The notes below the pieces were generated by a model, which did no database searches, was not told where the DNA came from, and was given only the letters and a program-made list of their open reading frames with translations. Both the position numbers and the translations under genes were made by a program. Positions 43,390-53,358 of a stretch of DNA of 64,000 nt are shown here, in pieces. This DNA comes from Excoecaria cochinchinensis (taxonomy: Eukaryota; Streptophyta; Magnoliopsida; Malpighiales; Euphorbiaceae), in the NCBI GenBank assembly GCA_947683425.1, contig CANTUQ010000043.1:11828501-11892500 (forward strand), written 5' to 3'. Numbering within the stretch: position 1 is the first letter of the stretch; the number at the start of each line of letters is the position of its first letter.

Positions 43390-43787
43390 TCAATTAGCCC
43401 TCTCGGGTTTTCATGATTGAAGATTTTCTCTCAGCCCTTAATTTTTGCCCAAGATGCATTTTTTCGGTTTTTACCCTAGCAGGGCGCCCAATTTTAGCAT
43501 GATCACCTTTTTTTCGGTTTTCGACCTGCGGGGCGTTTATTTTTTATTTCTCCTTCCTGTTTTTTTAGCCTTTGCCATGGAACCTCGCTTAGTTTGTCAG
43601 CATCTATTGGTTTCTTTGAACTTACTTCCATCATCGTTAGTCGGGAAGGCTGCTTCTTTTAACAGTGCCTCCTTTTTAGCATCAAAGGCTTCATCTTGAC
43701 CCTTGTGCAAACTGGCTGAAATGGTGAGTTCTCCATTTAGAACTTGAATATGAAATCCTGCATCTTGTTTTTGTCGGCTTTGGTGGC
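43390..43787 (-). pseudogene. integrase tail and spacer of the older Tat element
   Basis: 'attagccctctcgggttttc' and 'ggcgcccaattttagcat' match 51640 and 51734 of the young element. From about 43560 the sequence parallels the complement of the integrase C-terminus at 51815-51880, ending where the young element inserted. Heavily mutated. Confidence 0.6.
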
Positions 43788-44772
43788 TGTGACGCGTGTC
43801 GGATCCCGAGCGCCGCCCTTTCGGACCGCCCGCACGTGGGCGATCGGGGCATTTGCGGGTCCATTGACAGCTTGCGATGAATCGTAAGTGCGTCTATGTT
43901 GAGCAACATGGAGGTTTCATGGAGTTGCCACCCAATAGAACATTGGGAAAGTTTCTCTTGCCTCGGAGAGCCTAAGACTGCGCTTGGTATCCATTTTGGG
44001 CCAGCCAGAGGGATCATGGAAGGTAAACTCCTCACCCTAAGGAGCCTAGGATTAGCGCTAAAGCCTCGTGACTCAAGAAGTATCTTGAAGGATGACCTCT
44101 AACCTCTTGAGCCCAAAGACCAGAGCTGGGTCCGGGATTTCTCATCTATTTCTACCTCAATTATTTTATGATCAAATTTTAATATCATTAATTCTCTCTC
44201 TCTCCACACTATGCAGTTTGATTAAAAGGCGCATTTATTCACATCTTGAAAGCGATACATGATCAAATAGATAATGAAAGCAATAGATTACAATAATACA
44301 AGGAGCGGAATACAACTCCCTTTCGTAAATGTGCAGATCATGCATAAATCGGGGCATTGCTTATTTTGAGGACTTTGGTCCTCACATGCATGATTATTAA
44401 AATTGGGGATTTTTATTTGTGATGATCTTTTTTGGATGGAAATAGGGCATTGGACCCTTGTTTTTGTGTAAACCTCATTTTATTAAATATAAAAACATTG
44501 AGTCATTTTTGTACATCAACGGGATATGAAAGGAGTACATCCATATACATAAGATAATCAATGAAAGAAATAAAACAAGAGGATTAGGAAACTAAACCGG
44601 ACGAGATCCTCCAAATATGGTAGATAGCCGCTCAAGCTTGGGATAGTCCAGGAGAATCAATATACACTCATAAAAAGTTAAGAGATGGCAATATACACAA
44701 AATTAATATGTGGGAAGCCAAAAGGACTTGAAAAAGATGGAAAATGATTTAAAAAGAGGGAGACAGAGCCCA

Positions 44773-44900
44773 CCGACGGCCTTCCTTAGCTGACCGACGG
44801 GCGTCGGTTAAGGTAACCGAGGCGTCCGTTTGTCACTCAAGGAGGGGCGTCTGTAGGGGAGTGACCGACGGGCGTCGGTGATAAAGATGACCCGTCGGTC
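44773..44900. repeat. 'CCGACGGGCGTCGG' palindrome island, inner
   Basis: Perfect copies of ccgacgggcgtcgg at 44794 and 44865 plus partial copies ('caccgacggcc', 'cccgtcggtcacc'). The motif is a palindrome, CCGACG-GG-CGTCGG. Confidence 0.75.
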
Positions 44901-45390
44901 ACCTCTGTCTCCGAAAAAACAGAATGAAGAGAAACCTTTTCAAAGTCAAGAAAAGTGGGTTTTATCCCAAAAGGAGATAGGAGAGTCAAAATAAAAGAAA
45001 GTAATGACAGATATTCAAAAAATTCTAAAAAATAAGAAATAAATATGAGATGAAATGGAGAAAGGATCCGGAATATTTACCCTCAGATAATAGCTTCGGG
45101 TGAGATTCTTGTGTAGGTTAGAGCCCCGCGCGTTCCACGAGAAGCAAAGATGAAAGATTAAAGAGAGAAAATGAGATATTTCTTCTTCAATCCCTCAGAA
45201 AATCGATTTTGGAGTCAAAATCTAAAGAAAACTAATTAGCTTTTAGTTCCTTTTGACTGATTTGATCCTTGGTTAAATAGATTTCCTTAGAAAATGTGTT
45301 TTGTTGGAAGAGAGAGAAAATTTGCTTGAAATTGGGCAGAGTTTCCTCCTTTGAAAATTTTTCCAACCCTTTTCAAATGAAAATTCGGAG

Positions 45391-45419
45391 CTTTTATAGC
45401 CAGACACGACCGACGGGCG
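45391..45419 (-). promoter_or_regulatory. candidate LTR promoter: GCCCGTCGGT, 9 nt, TATA box
   Basis: On the minus strand GCCCGTCGGT is followed by nine bases and CTATAAAAG, about 430 bp into the LTR. It is repeated in LTR-B at 59517-59545. The same module with the same 9-nt gap lies upstream of sORF at 49757-49784. Transcription would run toward lower coordinates. Confidence 0.7.
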
Positions 45420-45640
45420 TCGGTGTATAGGGGCGGGCATCGGAAGAATCCTTCTGACACAAGGATTCATCCGACGGCCCTGCCACATCCACCGACGGGC
45501 GTCGGAAGGGTTGCGTGCTCCGGGAAACTAGGCGGCATTCTAACAGGGATGGTGATTTTCCGACGGGCGTCGAAAAATACCACAAGCCGTCGGTGACTCG
45601 AAGCGATGGGCCGACTTCACAGACGGGCGGGCCGTCTGTG
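45408..45640. repeat. 'CCGACGGGCGTCGG' palindrome island, promoter-proximal
   Basis: Copies at 45410, 45492 and, with one change, 45559, plus 'gacgggcgggccgtc' at 45622. It lies directly upstream (minus strand) of the TATA box, where U3 binding sites would be expected. Confidence 0.75.
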
Positions 45641-45831
45641 GAGGACAAAAAGTCTTTTGACTCAAAAAAAAGCTCTGTTTTCTCCCCCTCTGCCCAGGAA
45701 TTGTAAAAAGCCTCATTTCTCATGGAACGCGGGACTAAAACCTCCAAATCCAGCCCCTCATACAGGCTCGGACATTGATTTCATCATAGGGTAACCTCTG
45801 ATCCGGACCGCTCCGGGACACGGTGCTTACA

Positions 45832-45849
45832 GTTGCCCCCAGTTTTGGG
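45832..45849 (-). other. polypurine tract of the young Tat element
   Basis: Minus strand 'ccaaaactgggggcaac' adjoins the LTR start TGTAAGCACC. The same tract is at 59957 next to LTR-B, belonging to the second internal copy. Confidence 0.85.
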
Positions 45850-46019
45850 GAAACTAGTGCACAAGCGCCTAGATAAGCCAAAACTCAGAGAAAGGTCGAA
45901 AAGGAAGCGTACCTGCGACGGCTTTTCACCCCCCGTGCCTTTTGCCGGGTGGACCTCGTCTCGATCCGATCGGCGATGCTAAGATACTTTCATCGATCTT
46001 ATCTCGATCTGTAGGTATT

Positions 46020-46440
46020 CGGTGAGATGCAGCAGCTCTGGCTGCAACCTCGATCTAGTGAAGTGTGGTATGCTCTGACCGCGACTTCGATTGGGTGAGA
46101 TGCAGCAAGCTTTGGCTACGACCTCGATCTGGTGAGATGCAGCAAGCTTTGGCTACGACCTCGATCTGTTGAGATGCAGCAAGCTTTGGCTACGACCTCG
46201 ATCTGGTGAAGTGCGGTATGCTTTGACCACAGCTCCGATTTATGAGATGCAGCATGCTTTGGCTATAGTCTCGATCTGGTGAAGAGCAGTGTTTCTTCAA
46301 CTACAGCTTCGATCTGTGAGATGCAACATGCTTTGGCTACAACCTCGATTTGGTGAAGAGCAGTGTTTCTTCAACTGCAGCTTCGATCTGGTGAGATGCA
46401 GCAAGCTTTGGCTACGACCTCGATCTGGTGAGATGAGGAA
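46020..46440. repeat. 3' UTR tandem repeat of copy A, 37-bp unit
   Basis: About eleven units of the type 'gatctggtgagatgcagcaa' + 'gctttggctacgacctc', with variants 'gaagtgcggtatgctttgac' and 'gaagagcagtgtttcttcaa'. It lies between sORF and the polypurine tract. Copy B has one unit more. ORFs through it are repeat artefacts. Confidence 0.9.
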
Positions 46441-46854
46441 ACCCCGTCGGGTTCCTTGTTCCAAAAGAGATCTTTTTAATCGACGTCGATGTTTAGATCG
46501 GTATTCCTCTATACCTGTGTGATAAAAGATTTTGTTAGCTCGCGCTTGAGTGGTCATCTTTTAACCTGTCTATTGATGGCGTGATCTTGCTTTATTTGCT
46601 ATGCTATGTTTCATCTTTTATCCATTTTTTCTTATTGAGCTGTTATTGATCATCATTTTTTTTTGTTATATTGTCATTTTTATCGACATATAAGCAAATA
46701 TGAGAACATACACTTTCTGTGATGTGATTAAACAATTAATAATCGAAGGATCATGCAATAACGAAGCAAAAGTTTTCACTAGAAATTGTCATTTTTGTAC
46801 AGTGCATATACAAAATATAAATATACAAAAGATACAAAAATAACTCCCTGAAGA

Positions 46855-48852
46855 TCAGAGAGGTGTGTAGTCTGAGGGCTCATCGGGATCCTCGTTATCC
46901 GATATATGCACGGTCCCTGGCGGAGGTGGAGGTGGAGCTGTGGAGGGTCCTGCCTCGCGATCATGGGCCCGCCTGAAACGGATTTGAGCGTAACCATCCA
47001 AGAAGGGCTGGGTATAGGTGCTCATAAACCCTAAAGTCTCAGAAACCTTGTCTCCCAACTTCTTGAAGGCTTGGCTCAACTGAATGGTCTGCTCGCTGGC
47101 GGCTTTTCTCCTCTGCTCCGTCTGCTCCCTAAACTCCCTCATGGTCTGAGAAAGAGGGGGGAGAATCCCCTCCATCGCCTGGACGCGGGATCTCAGAGAG
47201 TCAAGTGACTCATCAATCATCTGTAGGGTCATATCGACCCTCTGAGACGCCTGGTCCTGTGACGTCCTCAAATCATGAGCGAGCTGCTGCCTCAACTCCC
47301 TCTGCCCCTGAGCAACCTGCTCAATCATCCTCATCTACTCCCCTCTAAAAGCCTCCAGGACCCGAGCCTGCTCATCCCTAAAGGCATCCATGGCCCGAGT
47401 CTGCTCCCGAGCCGTATGCTCCATGTAGCCGGCCTGCTCTTGAGCCATGCGCTCCACCGACTGGGACTGCTCCAGAATGGCAGCCTGCTGGCGATCTAAC
47501 CTCTCGTGGATAGCCCTGTCCCTCTCATCCTGTCGCCGCTCCAAGGCTGTGAACATGGAGGTGAGGAGCTGAGAGAAGTCCGGCTGCACAGGCTGCTGCG
47601 GTGCTGGCTCTGGTGGTGGTGGCGAGGAGGTGGATGCCCCTGGGTCGCCTCGGGAGTACGGATGGTATCTCTCGGAGGGCCCATGGATAGACCTCTGTAC
47701 CCTGGTGCTAGGTGATGGGACTGGAGTCGGCGCTCTGGATGCCGGTGAAGCAGCAAAGAGGTCATCCATCGTGATCTCGAAGTCGAAGTCCGAGGGGGTC
47801 CTAGGTGGCTCCTGCTGCTGTGGTGGAGGCACCGTCTGCGGCTGAGGAGGCTGAGGCTGGGGCTCTGGCTGAGGCTGGGGCTGTGGCTGAGGCTCTGGCT
47901 GAGGCTGGGGCTCTGGCTCGAGCTGTGGAGGCTGCTCCTCCGGGTGCTCCGGGTGATCAAGATCCGCACCCAAGGGTGGAAGCGAGAACAGCTGCCGGGT
48001 CTCATGGATGGTCAACACCCTGTAGGCCTCCGCCTGGCCTAGAATCTGGGAGATCATCCCCATCTGAACTGCCGCTGCGGCGTCTACATGGATCCCCTCC
48101 GGCAAGGGTCCTCTCAACCTCTCGGGGTTAACCCCCAATCTCAAAAGCAAACGGGTGATGACTCCTCCTACCATCACCACCGGCATCATCCCTCTGCTGA
48201 CTCTGGTCAAGTTGGCCAAGATCTCGTGGCTAATGTTGAGACACTGGCCTGCCACCATAGCCCAGAGGCTCTAGATCTCGGCCGCGTTAAGCGACCCTGG
48301 ATTACCAGCTCGACCGAGGTACGAACTGGAAAGCACTCTGTGCAAATACCGGAGTGCCTGAGACTACAGTACGGTGCTCTTCGCTGTATCGTGATCGTAC
48401 AGCACTCCTGGTATGGCAATGGCCGCCCAATGGGCGCGTCTCACCGCTCGCCGCGGGATCTCGACCCCCTCCTCTCTAGGGAGCCCCATGGCCTGAGCAA
48501 ACCTCTGCCTGGTGATGCTGAAATGGTCGCCGTCAAACCAAAACTGAATCACCCCTGGGTCGGTATCTGCACTCTAAAAGCCGGCATAGCGGAGAGTGGC
48601 CAAGACCTGGTGGGTAGCCTCTGGAAAAGTCTGGAAGGAGGGCTCAAGGAACTCCATCCAACCAGCACCCTCGGCAAGTAGATCAAACTCTGGGGCCAAC
48701 CCTAGGGCCTCTAGAAATGGGCGAGATACAAAACGGCTGGCCCGAAACTCTACCTGAGCCAACGCTCTATACCTCTGAGCCGACTCATCATCCATCCAAT
48801 CCGGAGCTACAAGCTCGGGCTGGGCCTGCGGCGCTCTACGTCTAGGAGGCAT
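46855..48852 (-). pseudogene. sORF of copy A: Athila/PMD-like extra protein, 4 internal TAG
   Basis: One frame runs 666 codons from ATG (MPPRRRAPQAQPELVAPDWM) to TGA. In-frame TAG codons interrupt it at 48576-48574, 48366-48364, 48273-48271 and 47337-47335. The first 230 codons (RFVSRPFLEALGLAPEFDLL, FWFDGDHFSITRQRFAQAMG, MVAGQCLNISHEILANLTRV) resemble the ATHILA ORF-1 type domain. Next come a Pro/Gln repeat (about 300-350), a Ser/Pro-rich stretch, and a long coiled coil (LERRQDERDRAIHERLDRQQ onward, with VERMAQEQAGYMEHTAREQT). It is on the same strand as gag-pol, downstream of it and of aORF. A promoter-like module lies 0.9 kb upstream. Its role is unknown; sense extra ORFs are recorded in the Tat lineage. 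Confidence 0.75.
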
Positions 48853-50076
48853 CCTGCAAAAGGGAAGAGATTAAACATCGAAAATTGGGCAAAACAAATA
48901 TTTTTAAACTTATTTTCAAAGCGGAGGCCAATTTGGGCCTCACCGGGGCAATAGCAGCCCAAAACAAGATAAAAAAAATGATAAGGATACAAAAAAAGAG
49001 AAGAGCAAACATCCAGTCTAAGGAAGTGTCTTAAAGTGGCTCGCACGCATCATGGCAAAAACAAACATGCAACTAGCGTGAAAATAATTAACGTGAATAA
49101 GAATGGGCCTTCTAGGTCCCAGGATATGCATTATACAAGAAAAAAAAATTCAATTCTTGAGCAAATGATAAAAATTTGGGCAGCATCCCGGCAGGGGTAT
49201 GCCCAACCTCCTGCATAAAAAGGCAAAAACATAGGCCTCAGGCCTCAACAATAATACACGCATGTAAATGGGGCGCACCCCGGCAAGAGTGTGCCCCCAA
49301 TAACACAAAATAATGGCCTCAGGCCGCAAAAGCAGTATATGCACATAATGGTGCGCTAAAGAGATGTAGTTCTAAAGCACCAAAATTATTAAAAAATTCT
49401 ATTTCTATGTAATCATGCAGAAATCAGGTTTAATTGCACTAAAAAAAATGGGCAGCATTCCCCCTAAATTCCTAAAGCATTTGGAATTTTCTAAAGTTGA
49501 AAGGAGAAGAAATGAATTAATGAATTAAACAAAACTAAAAAGAAAGTAATTATTTACTTACTTGTAGTCGCGAGAAGTGTAGAAACTGGAGAAAATATGA
49601 ATATCAAAGCGCCCGGTGAGTAGAAAATGCGAAAATATGAAGAAATCGCGAAAAAAAATGAAGAAATGCTTGAAAAAATGCCAAAAAACGCAAAGAAAAA
49701 CGGTTTGGGAGAAGAAATGAAAGGGACAGCAGCGTTTGCACCGTCTGTCACTCGCCCTTATATAGAATTTCTTTACCGACGGGCAGGGCGTCTGTACAAG
49801 CGACCGACGGGCTGGCCGTCTGTCATGCGATAAATGCGCGTTAATGCGCGTGATGAATGCAATGCTGACGTATGCGTCTGCCAGGTGGATTTCCTTCCGA
49901 CGGGTAGGCCGGCCCTTTGGAGAGGCGGGCAGGCCGTCTCTTTGTAGAGGCGGGCAGACCGTCTCTGTAGAGAGGCGGGTAGGCCATCGGTGACACTTCC
50001 CTCTAAAAACTTACAAAATTTTTGCTCTTTTTGTCTTTTCATTTTCCAACATCTTGAGCCTTTCATCTTTCTCAAA
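48853..50076. other. spacer between sORF and aORF
   Basis: The two ORFs diverge from this 1.2-kb spacer. It has A-rich stretches, a loose duplication ('gcagcatcccggcagggg' at 49180 and 'ggcgcaccccggcaagag' at 49271, each followed by 'aggcctcaggcc'- or 'ggcctcaggcc'-like text), and a GC-rich segment at 49735-49990 with 'ccgacgggc' and 'gaggcgggcaggccgtctct' repeats. Small ORFs here are not supported. Confidence 0.6.
49757..49784 (-). promoter_or_regulatory. candidate internal promoter upstream of sORF
   Basis: Minus strand: GCCCGTCGGT, then aaagaaatt, then CTATATAAG, the same layout and 9-nt gap as the LTR promoter at 45391. It points toward sORF, whose ATG is about 0.9 kb downstream. It also lies about 310 bp before the aORF start on the other strand. 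Copy B repeats it at about 63897-63924. Confidence 0.6.
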
Positions 50077-51425
50077 ATGTCTTCCCCTCTTGCCCAAAGG
50101 ATGCACCGCATCTTAGATGACAAACACACTTGGGGAGAAGGCGCCCTCTCCTCTCTGTCTGGGCTGAAATATCTGTGCCGGGTGAAAATCGACCAGAACC
50201 TCCTCCTGGCGGCGACCCATTTCTGGAACCCCCGGTTTCACGTCTTCCAGTTCACCTATCAGGAACTGTGCCCTTTGCCTGAAGAGTTAGCTTCCATTCT
50301 GGGAGCCCGGTTCCCTCCTAGCGCTCTGCCTTGCGTCCCCCGCTGCGGCTTATTCCAGACCCAGAATGTAGCCATGGCTCTGGGCATACCTTCTTCCGAG
50401 GCCATCCGGCTGATTCCTCCGGGCTCTTCCTTTTCTTTGGGGCCACTGATCGAGGCTCTGGATCGGTTCACTGACATCCCCACATATCGGGTAAGCATCA
50501 CATTCTTATTCTGCATGGTGAACTTCCTTACTGTTGTTCCAGGAGGTTTGACAGGTGACTCTCGTCTGTTCAGAATCTTGAGCGACTTTCATCTGGGACT
50601 GTCACCCCTACCACTTGTCCTGGCTGAAACTATTCTGGGTTTGGACGCTGTGAGCTTTGGGTCCACTACAACCTTTACCGGCAGCCCCTTATTGCTCCAG
50701 GTACGTCATTATTTTAAAGGTAGTGCGTCCCTTATGGATTTTCACACTAGCTTTTCTTAGCGGGAGGTGCATCCTTTCGGATTTTCACACAACCCTGCGC
50801 CTTATTTTTGCCTGAAGTAAATCCTACTTACTCCAGCGGCTTTTTCTCTTTTTTTTTCTTTTTTTCTTTTTTCTTTTCTTTTTTTTCTTTTTTTTTTTCA
50901 GATCGGCTGCAAGAAAAACTGAAGATGCTGTCTGAACCACCCCCTCGCGTTACTCCCCAGTACTCGCCGAGCCATTTCCTGCCTCGTCGACGACTGTATG
51001 GGTGTGTCACTGCTAGTGAAGGCATTACCAGGTTTGGCGAGCTGTCAGATGACGATATCAACTTCACGTCTGCCTGGCTCCCACTGTCTCATGTGGTCAT
51101 CGACGGGCAATCGGGTTGTGTTCCTCTCTGCGGCCTCCGTCAAGCCACCTTCTGCATCACCTCTCGATGTACACGACAGCTCGGGACGACCCAGGATATA
51201 GTGAGGGTTCCCCTATCTTTCCGAGGAGGAGCTCTCTCGGCCACGTTTGCTTCTCGGTATCATGAGCTGTGGGGTAGACTACCCGTGAAGACTGTTATCC
51301 CGAGGTTTGGTAATCATTATGCGTCTTCGACTAGCGAGTACAAGAAGTGGATCCTTACCCCAGCGTCTGATAACAGGACTCGAGGGCTCAAACATCTGGT
51401 CGGCGAGAGCAGCAGCAGGACTTAG
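50077..51425 (+). CDS. aORF: spliced antisense ORF of the Tat element, PMD-like
   Basis: ATG at 50077 (MSSPLAQRMHRILDDKHTWG) opens exon 1, 208 codons to a CAG|GTACGT donor at 50700/50701. The intron of about 200 bp ends in a T-rich tract and TTTCAG (50901). Exon 2 continues as RLQEKLKMLSEPPPRVTPQY to TAG at 51423. The strict GT/AG junction leaves a one-base phase mismatch with the exon 2 frame, so the true donor may differ (for example 50705) or there is a frameshift. FWNPRFHVFQFTYQELCPLP then EELASILG resembles the start of plant mobile domain proteins, as known for antisense ORFs in Tat elements. It is antisense to gag-pol, facing the integrase gene tail to tail. The upstream 49990-50076 extension is less likely coding. 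Confidence 0.65.
50701..50901 (+). other. probable intron of aORF
   Basis: Donor 'cag|gtacgtcatt', long polypyrimidine tract (about 50840-50899), acceptor 'tttcag'. A homologous intron zone, including the pyrimidine run, survives in the older element at 42826-43060. Confidence 0.55.
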
Positions 51426-51813
51426 CTTAGCCTATATATGTATTTCTTTTAGTGCTATATTTCTTTTTAATGCAGAACTATGGAATGACGAAAATGAAAA
51501 AAATAATATTCATTCTATTTCAGGAATCTGCGTACATTTTCATATAATTTCAGCATATATGATCAGTTTTGGCATTTACTCAGCTGCTTACGCGCTGTCA
51601 ATACATGAAACCAAATTTTAACAGCATCAACTCCTGTTACCAATCGGCCCTCTCGGGTTTTCACGATCGGACATTTTCTCTCATGCCTCTAATTTTTGCA
51701 CAGGATGCCTTTTTTCGGTTTTCACCCTGTCGAGGCGCCCAATTTTAGCATAGCCGCCTTTTTTCGGTTTTCGACTTGCAGGGCATTTTATTCTCTTCTT
51801 TTTATTTTGGTCT
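51426..51813. other. convergent spacer between aORF and integrase
   Basis: Contains twin 'ccttttttcggttttc' blocks at 51708 and 51760 around 'gaggcgcccaattttagcat'. No ORF. Conserved enough to be recognised in the older element at 43390-43560. Confidence 0.6.
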
Positions 51814-52899
51814 TTAGCCGTGGAACCTTTTGAGTCTGTCGACATTGATCGGTTCTTTGAATTCGTTCCCATCGCTATCTGACAAGATTGCAGCTCCTTT
51901 GGACAGCAGCTTCTTAAGGATATACGGCCCTTCCCAGGTAGGTCTGAATTTCCCCCTGATGTCTGGTATCCCTGGCCTCATCTGTTTGAACACCAAGTCC
52001 CCTTCTTTCAGTGGATGCTTCCTCACTTTCTTCCCGAAAGTTCTTGCCAATCTCTTCTGGTAAATCTGATTATGATAATAAGCTCTCAGCCTACTCTCAT
52101 CCAGTAAGTTCAAGTGCTGTAACCTCTGCTGCGCCCATTCGGCTTCCGGGATTTGGGCCTCCATGACCACCCTTAGCGATTTAAGTTCTATCTCTACTGG
52201 CAATACTGCTTCTGTTCCGTATACTAGGAAAAATGGTGTAGCGCCTGTAGATGCCCTTACCGTCGTTCTGTATCCCCATAGGGCAAAGGGTAACTTCTCA
52301 GCCCAGTCCTTGTAGGTTTGGACCATCTTGGACAGGATCTTCTTCACATTCTTATTTGCGGCCTCTACTGCTCCATTCGCTTGCGGTCGGTAGGGAGAGG
52401 ATTTATGATGCTCGACACCATACTTCTCGAGAAGTTTTCTGGTTTCTCCCATGAACTGCACCCCATTATCAGACACTATGTGATGAGGGAGGCCATATCT
52501 GCAGATCAAATTCCTCTCTATGAACTTGGCCATGTCCCTTGCGTCAATTTTCTTGAAGGATTCTGCCTCGACCCATTTGGTGAAATAGTCGATCGCGACT
52601 ATGATGTATCTGTGCCCATTGGACGCCGTAGGGCGAATCTCTCCAATGATATCTATCCCCCAAGCAGCAAACGACCAAGGTGATGTCAGGTTATGTAGTT
52701 CTGATACCGGCAGGTGTCTCAGGTCTGCGTACTGTTGGCACAACTGACATTGTTTGACATACTTTGAGCAATCACTGTCTATCGTAAGCCAATAAAAGCC
52801 TTGTCTCATGATCTTCTTGGCCAAGGTCAAACCATTCATGTGGGCCCCACAGACACCTGCATGGGTTTCCTCCATTATCTTGCGGGCTTCTCCTTCATT
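51814..52899 (-). CDS. Tat integrase, full domain set, open
   Basis: 353 codons from METs at 52875 (MEETHAGVCGAHMNGLTLAK); the frame extends upstream as NEGEARKI. H2C2 zinc finger: H5, H12, C43, C46. Catalytic triad D75 (WGID), D136 (SDNG) and E171 (NGAVEAANK), with the usual D-35-E spacing. C-terminal GPY-like motif is TWEGPYILKKL near residue 308; the end is VDRLKRFHG. It would insert element cDNA into nuclear DNA. It has no independent start in a working element, being the last part of the Gag-Pol polyprotein, and here it is out of frame with RNase H because of a deletion just upstream. Confidence 0.85.
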   Translation of the reverse strand, partial: NEGEARKIMEETHAGVCGAHMNGLTLAKKIMRQGFYWLTIDSDCSKYVKQCQLCQQYADLRHLPVSELHNLTSPWSFAAWGIDIIGEIRPTASNGHRYIIVAIDYFTKWVEAESFKKIDARDMAKFIERNLICRYGLPHHIVSDNGVQFMGETRKLLEKYGVEHHKSSPYRPQANGAVEAANKNVKKILSKMVQTYKDWAEKLPFALWGYRTTVRASTGATPFFLVYGTEAVLPVEIELKSLRVVMEAQIPEAEWAQQRLQHLNLLDESRLRAYYHNQIYQKRLARTFGKKVRKHPLKEGDLVFKQMRPGIPDIRGKFRPTWEGPYILKKLLSKGAAILSDSDGNEFKEPINVDRLKRFHG

Positions 52900-53358
52900 T
52901 CAAATATCTTAACGGATTTTGCTTGGCCACTGCTTGAACTTTGTATGAGTGGAAGTAATGTCTCAGCTTCTTTGATGCCCAAATCACTGCGAGGCAGATC
53001 TTCTCTACTTCAGCATATTTTATTTCATAAGCCAGGAACTTCTTGCTGAGGTAATAAATCGCAAACTCCACCCCAAATTCATCCTCTTGAGCCATCATGG
53101 CGCCCACTGAACCGTCCTCTACTGCCAGGTACAGAATAAGCGGTTTGACCGGTTGCGGAGGCCTTAGCACTGGCGGATTCAACAGATATTCCCTGATATT
53201 ATCAAAGGCTCTTTGGCAGTCTTCATTCCAGACTACAGGCTGATTCTTTCTAAGCAGCTTAAAAATAGGCTCGCATATCGAAGTGAGCTTGGCAATAAAC
53301 CGGCTGACATACTGCAGCTTGCCCAGGAAACTCCTTACATCCCCTCTGGCTGACGACA
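52895..53358 (-). pseudogene. Tat RNase H, truncated, frameshifted from RT
   Basis: The frame holds VRSFLGKLQYVSRFIAKLTS, ICEPIFKLLRKNQPVVW, then PLILYLAVEDGSVGAMMAQE and YYLSKKFLAYEIKYAEVEKI, the RT thumb and the connection/RNase H-like domain of Ty3-gypsy elements. It ends QNPLRYLK and a TGA. The rest of RNase H and the additional archaeal-type RNase H usual in Tat elements are absent; integrase follows within about 20 bp. At its start, about 66 nt expected between 'HVVSQRG' and 'VRSFLGKL' are missing, which causes the frame change. Confidence 0.75.

Larger units (their letters stand above)
41590..43787 (-). mobile_element. deleted internal region of the older Tat-like element
   Basis: Order on the plus strand: polypurine tract, three tandem arrays (41750-42330), unassigned DNA, a stretch matching the aORF intron zone (42826-43060), a spacer, and an integrase tail to 43787. 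About 6 kb separate the same landmarks in the young element but only about 2 kb here, so sORF and most of aORF were deleted. The young element begins at 43788, inside the integrase tail. The rest of this older element should lie beyond the right edge of the window. Confidence 0.7.
43788..45831 (-). mobile_element. 3' LTR of the young Tat element (LTR-A)
   Basis: 2044 bp. Plus-strand tips TGTGACGCGTGTCGG and 'gggacacggtgcttaca'; as an LTR it starts TGTAAGCACCG and ends CGCGTCACA. It contains the candidate promoter (45391-45419) and 'CCGACGGGCGTCGG' islands at about 44773-44900 and 45408-45640. Many of the differences from LTR-B are C/T or G/A changes at CG sites. No gene; small ORFs inside are shadows. 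Confidence 0.9.

Noticed and set aside
7580..45640. Common origin of CCGACGG motifs in the CACTA ends and in Tat LTR islands
   Set aside because: The shared core is only 7 bp and the arrangement differs; chance or convergent use of CpG motifs is enough.
46297..46557. ORFs with 'SLLHLTRS' repeats
   Set aside because: Translation of the 37-bp 3' UTR tandem repeat.
47275..48681. Plus-strand ORFs of 69-197 aa opposite sORF, and their copies at 61437-62822
   Set aside because: Shadows of the sORF coding strand; composition follows the antisense of the Pro/Gln repeat and coiled coil.
46855..48852. TAG stop-codon recoding (readthrough) as the explanation for sORF
   Set aside because: Kept only as a weak alternative: a CAG/TAG difference between copies and TAG-only decay fit CHG deamination better.
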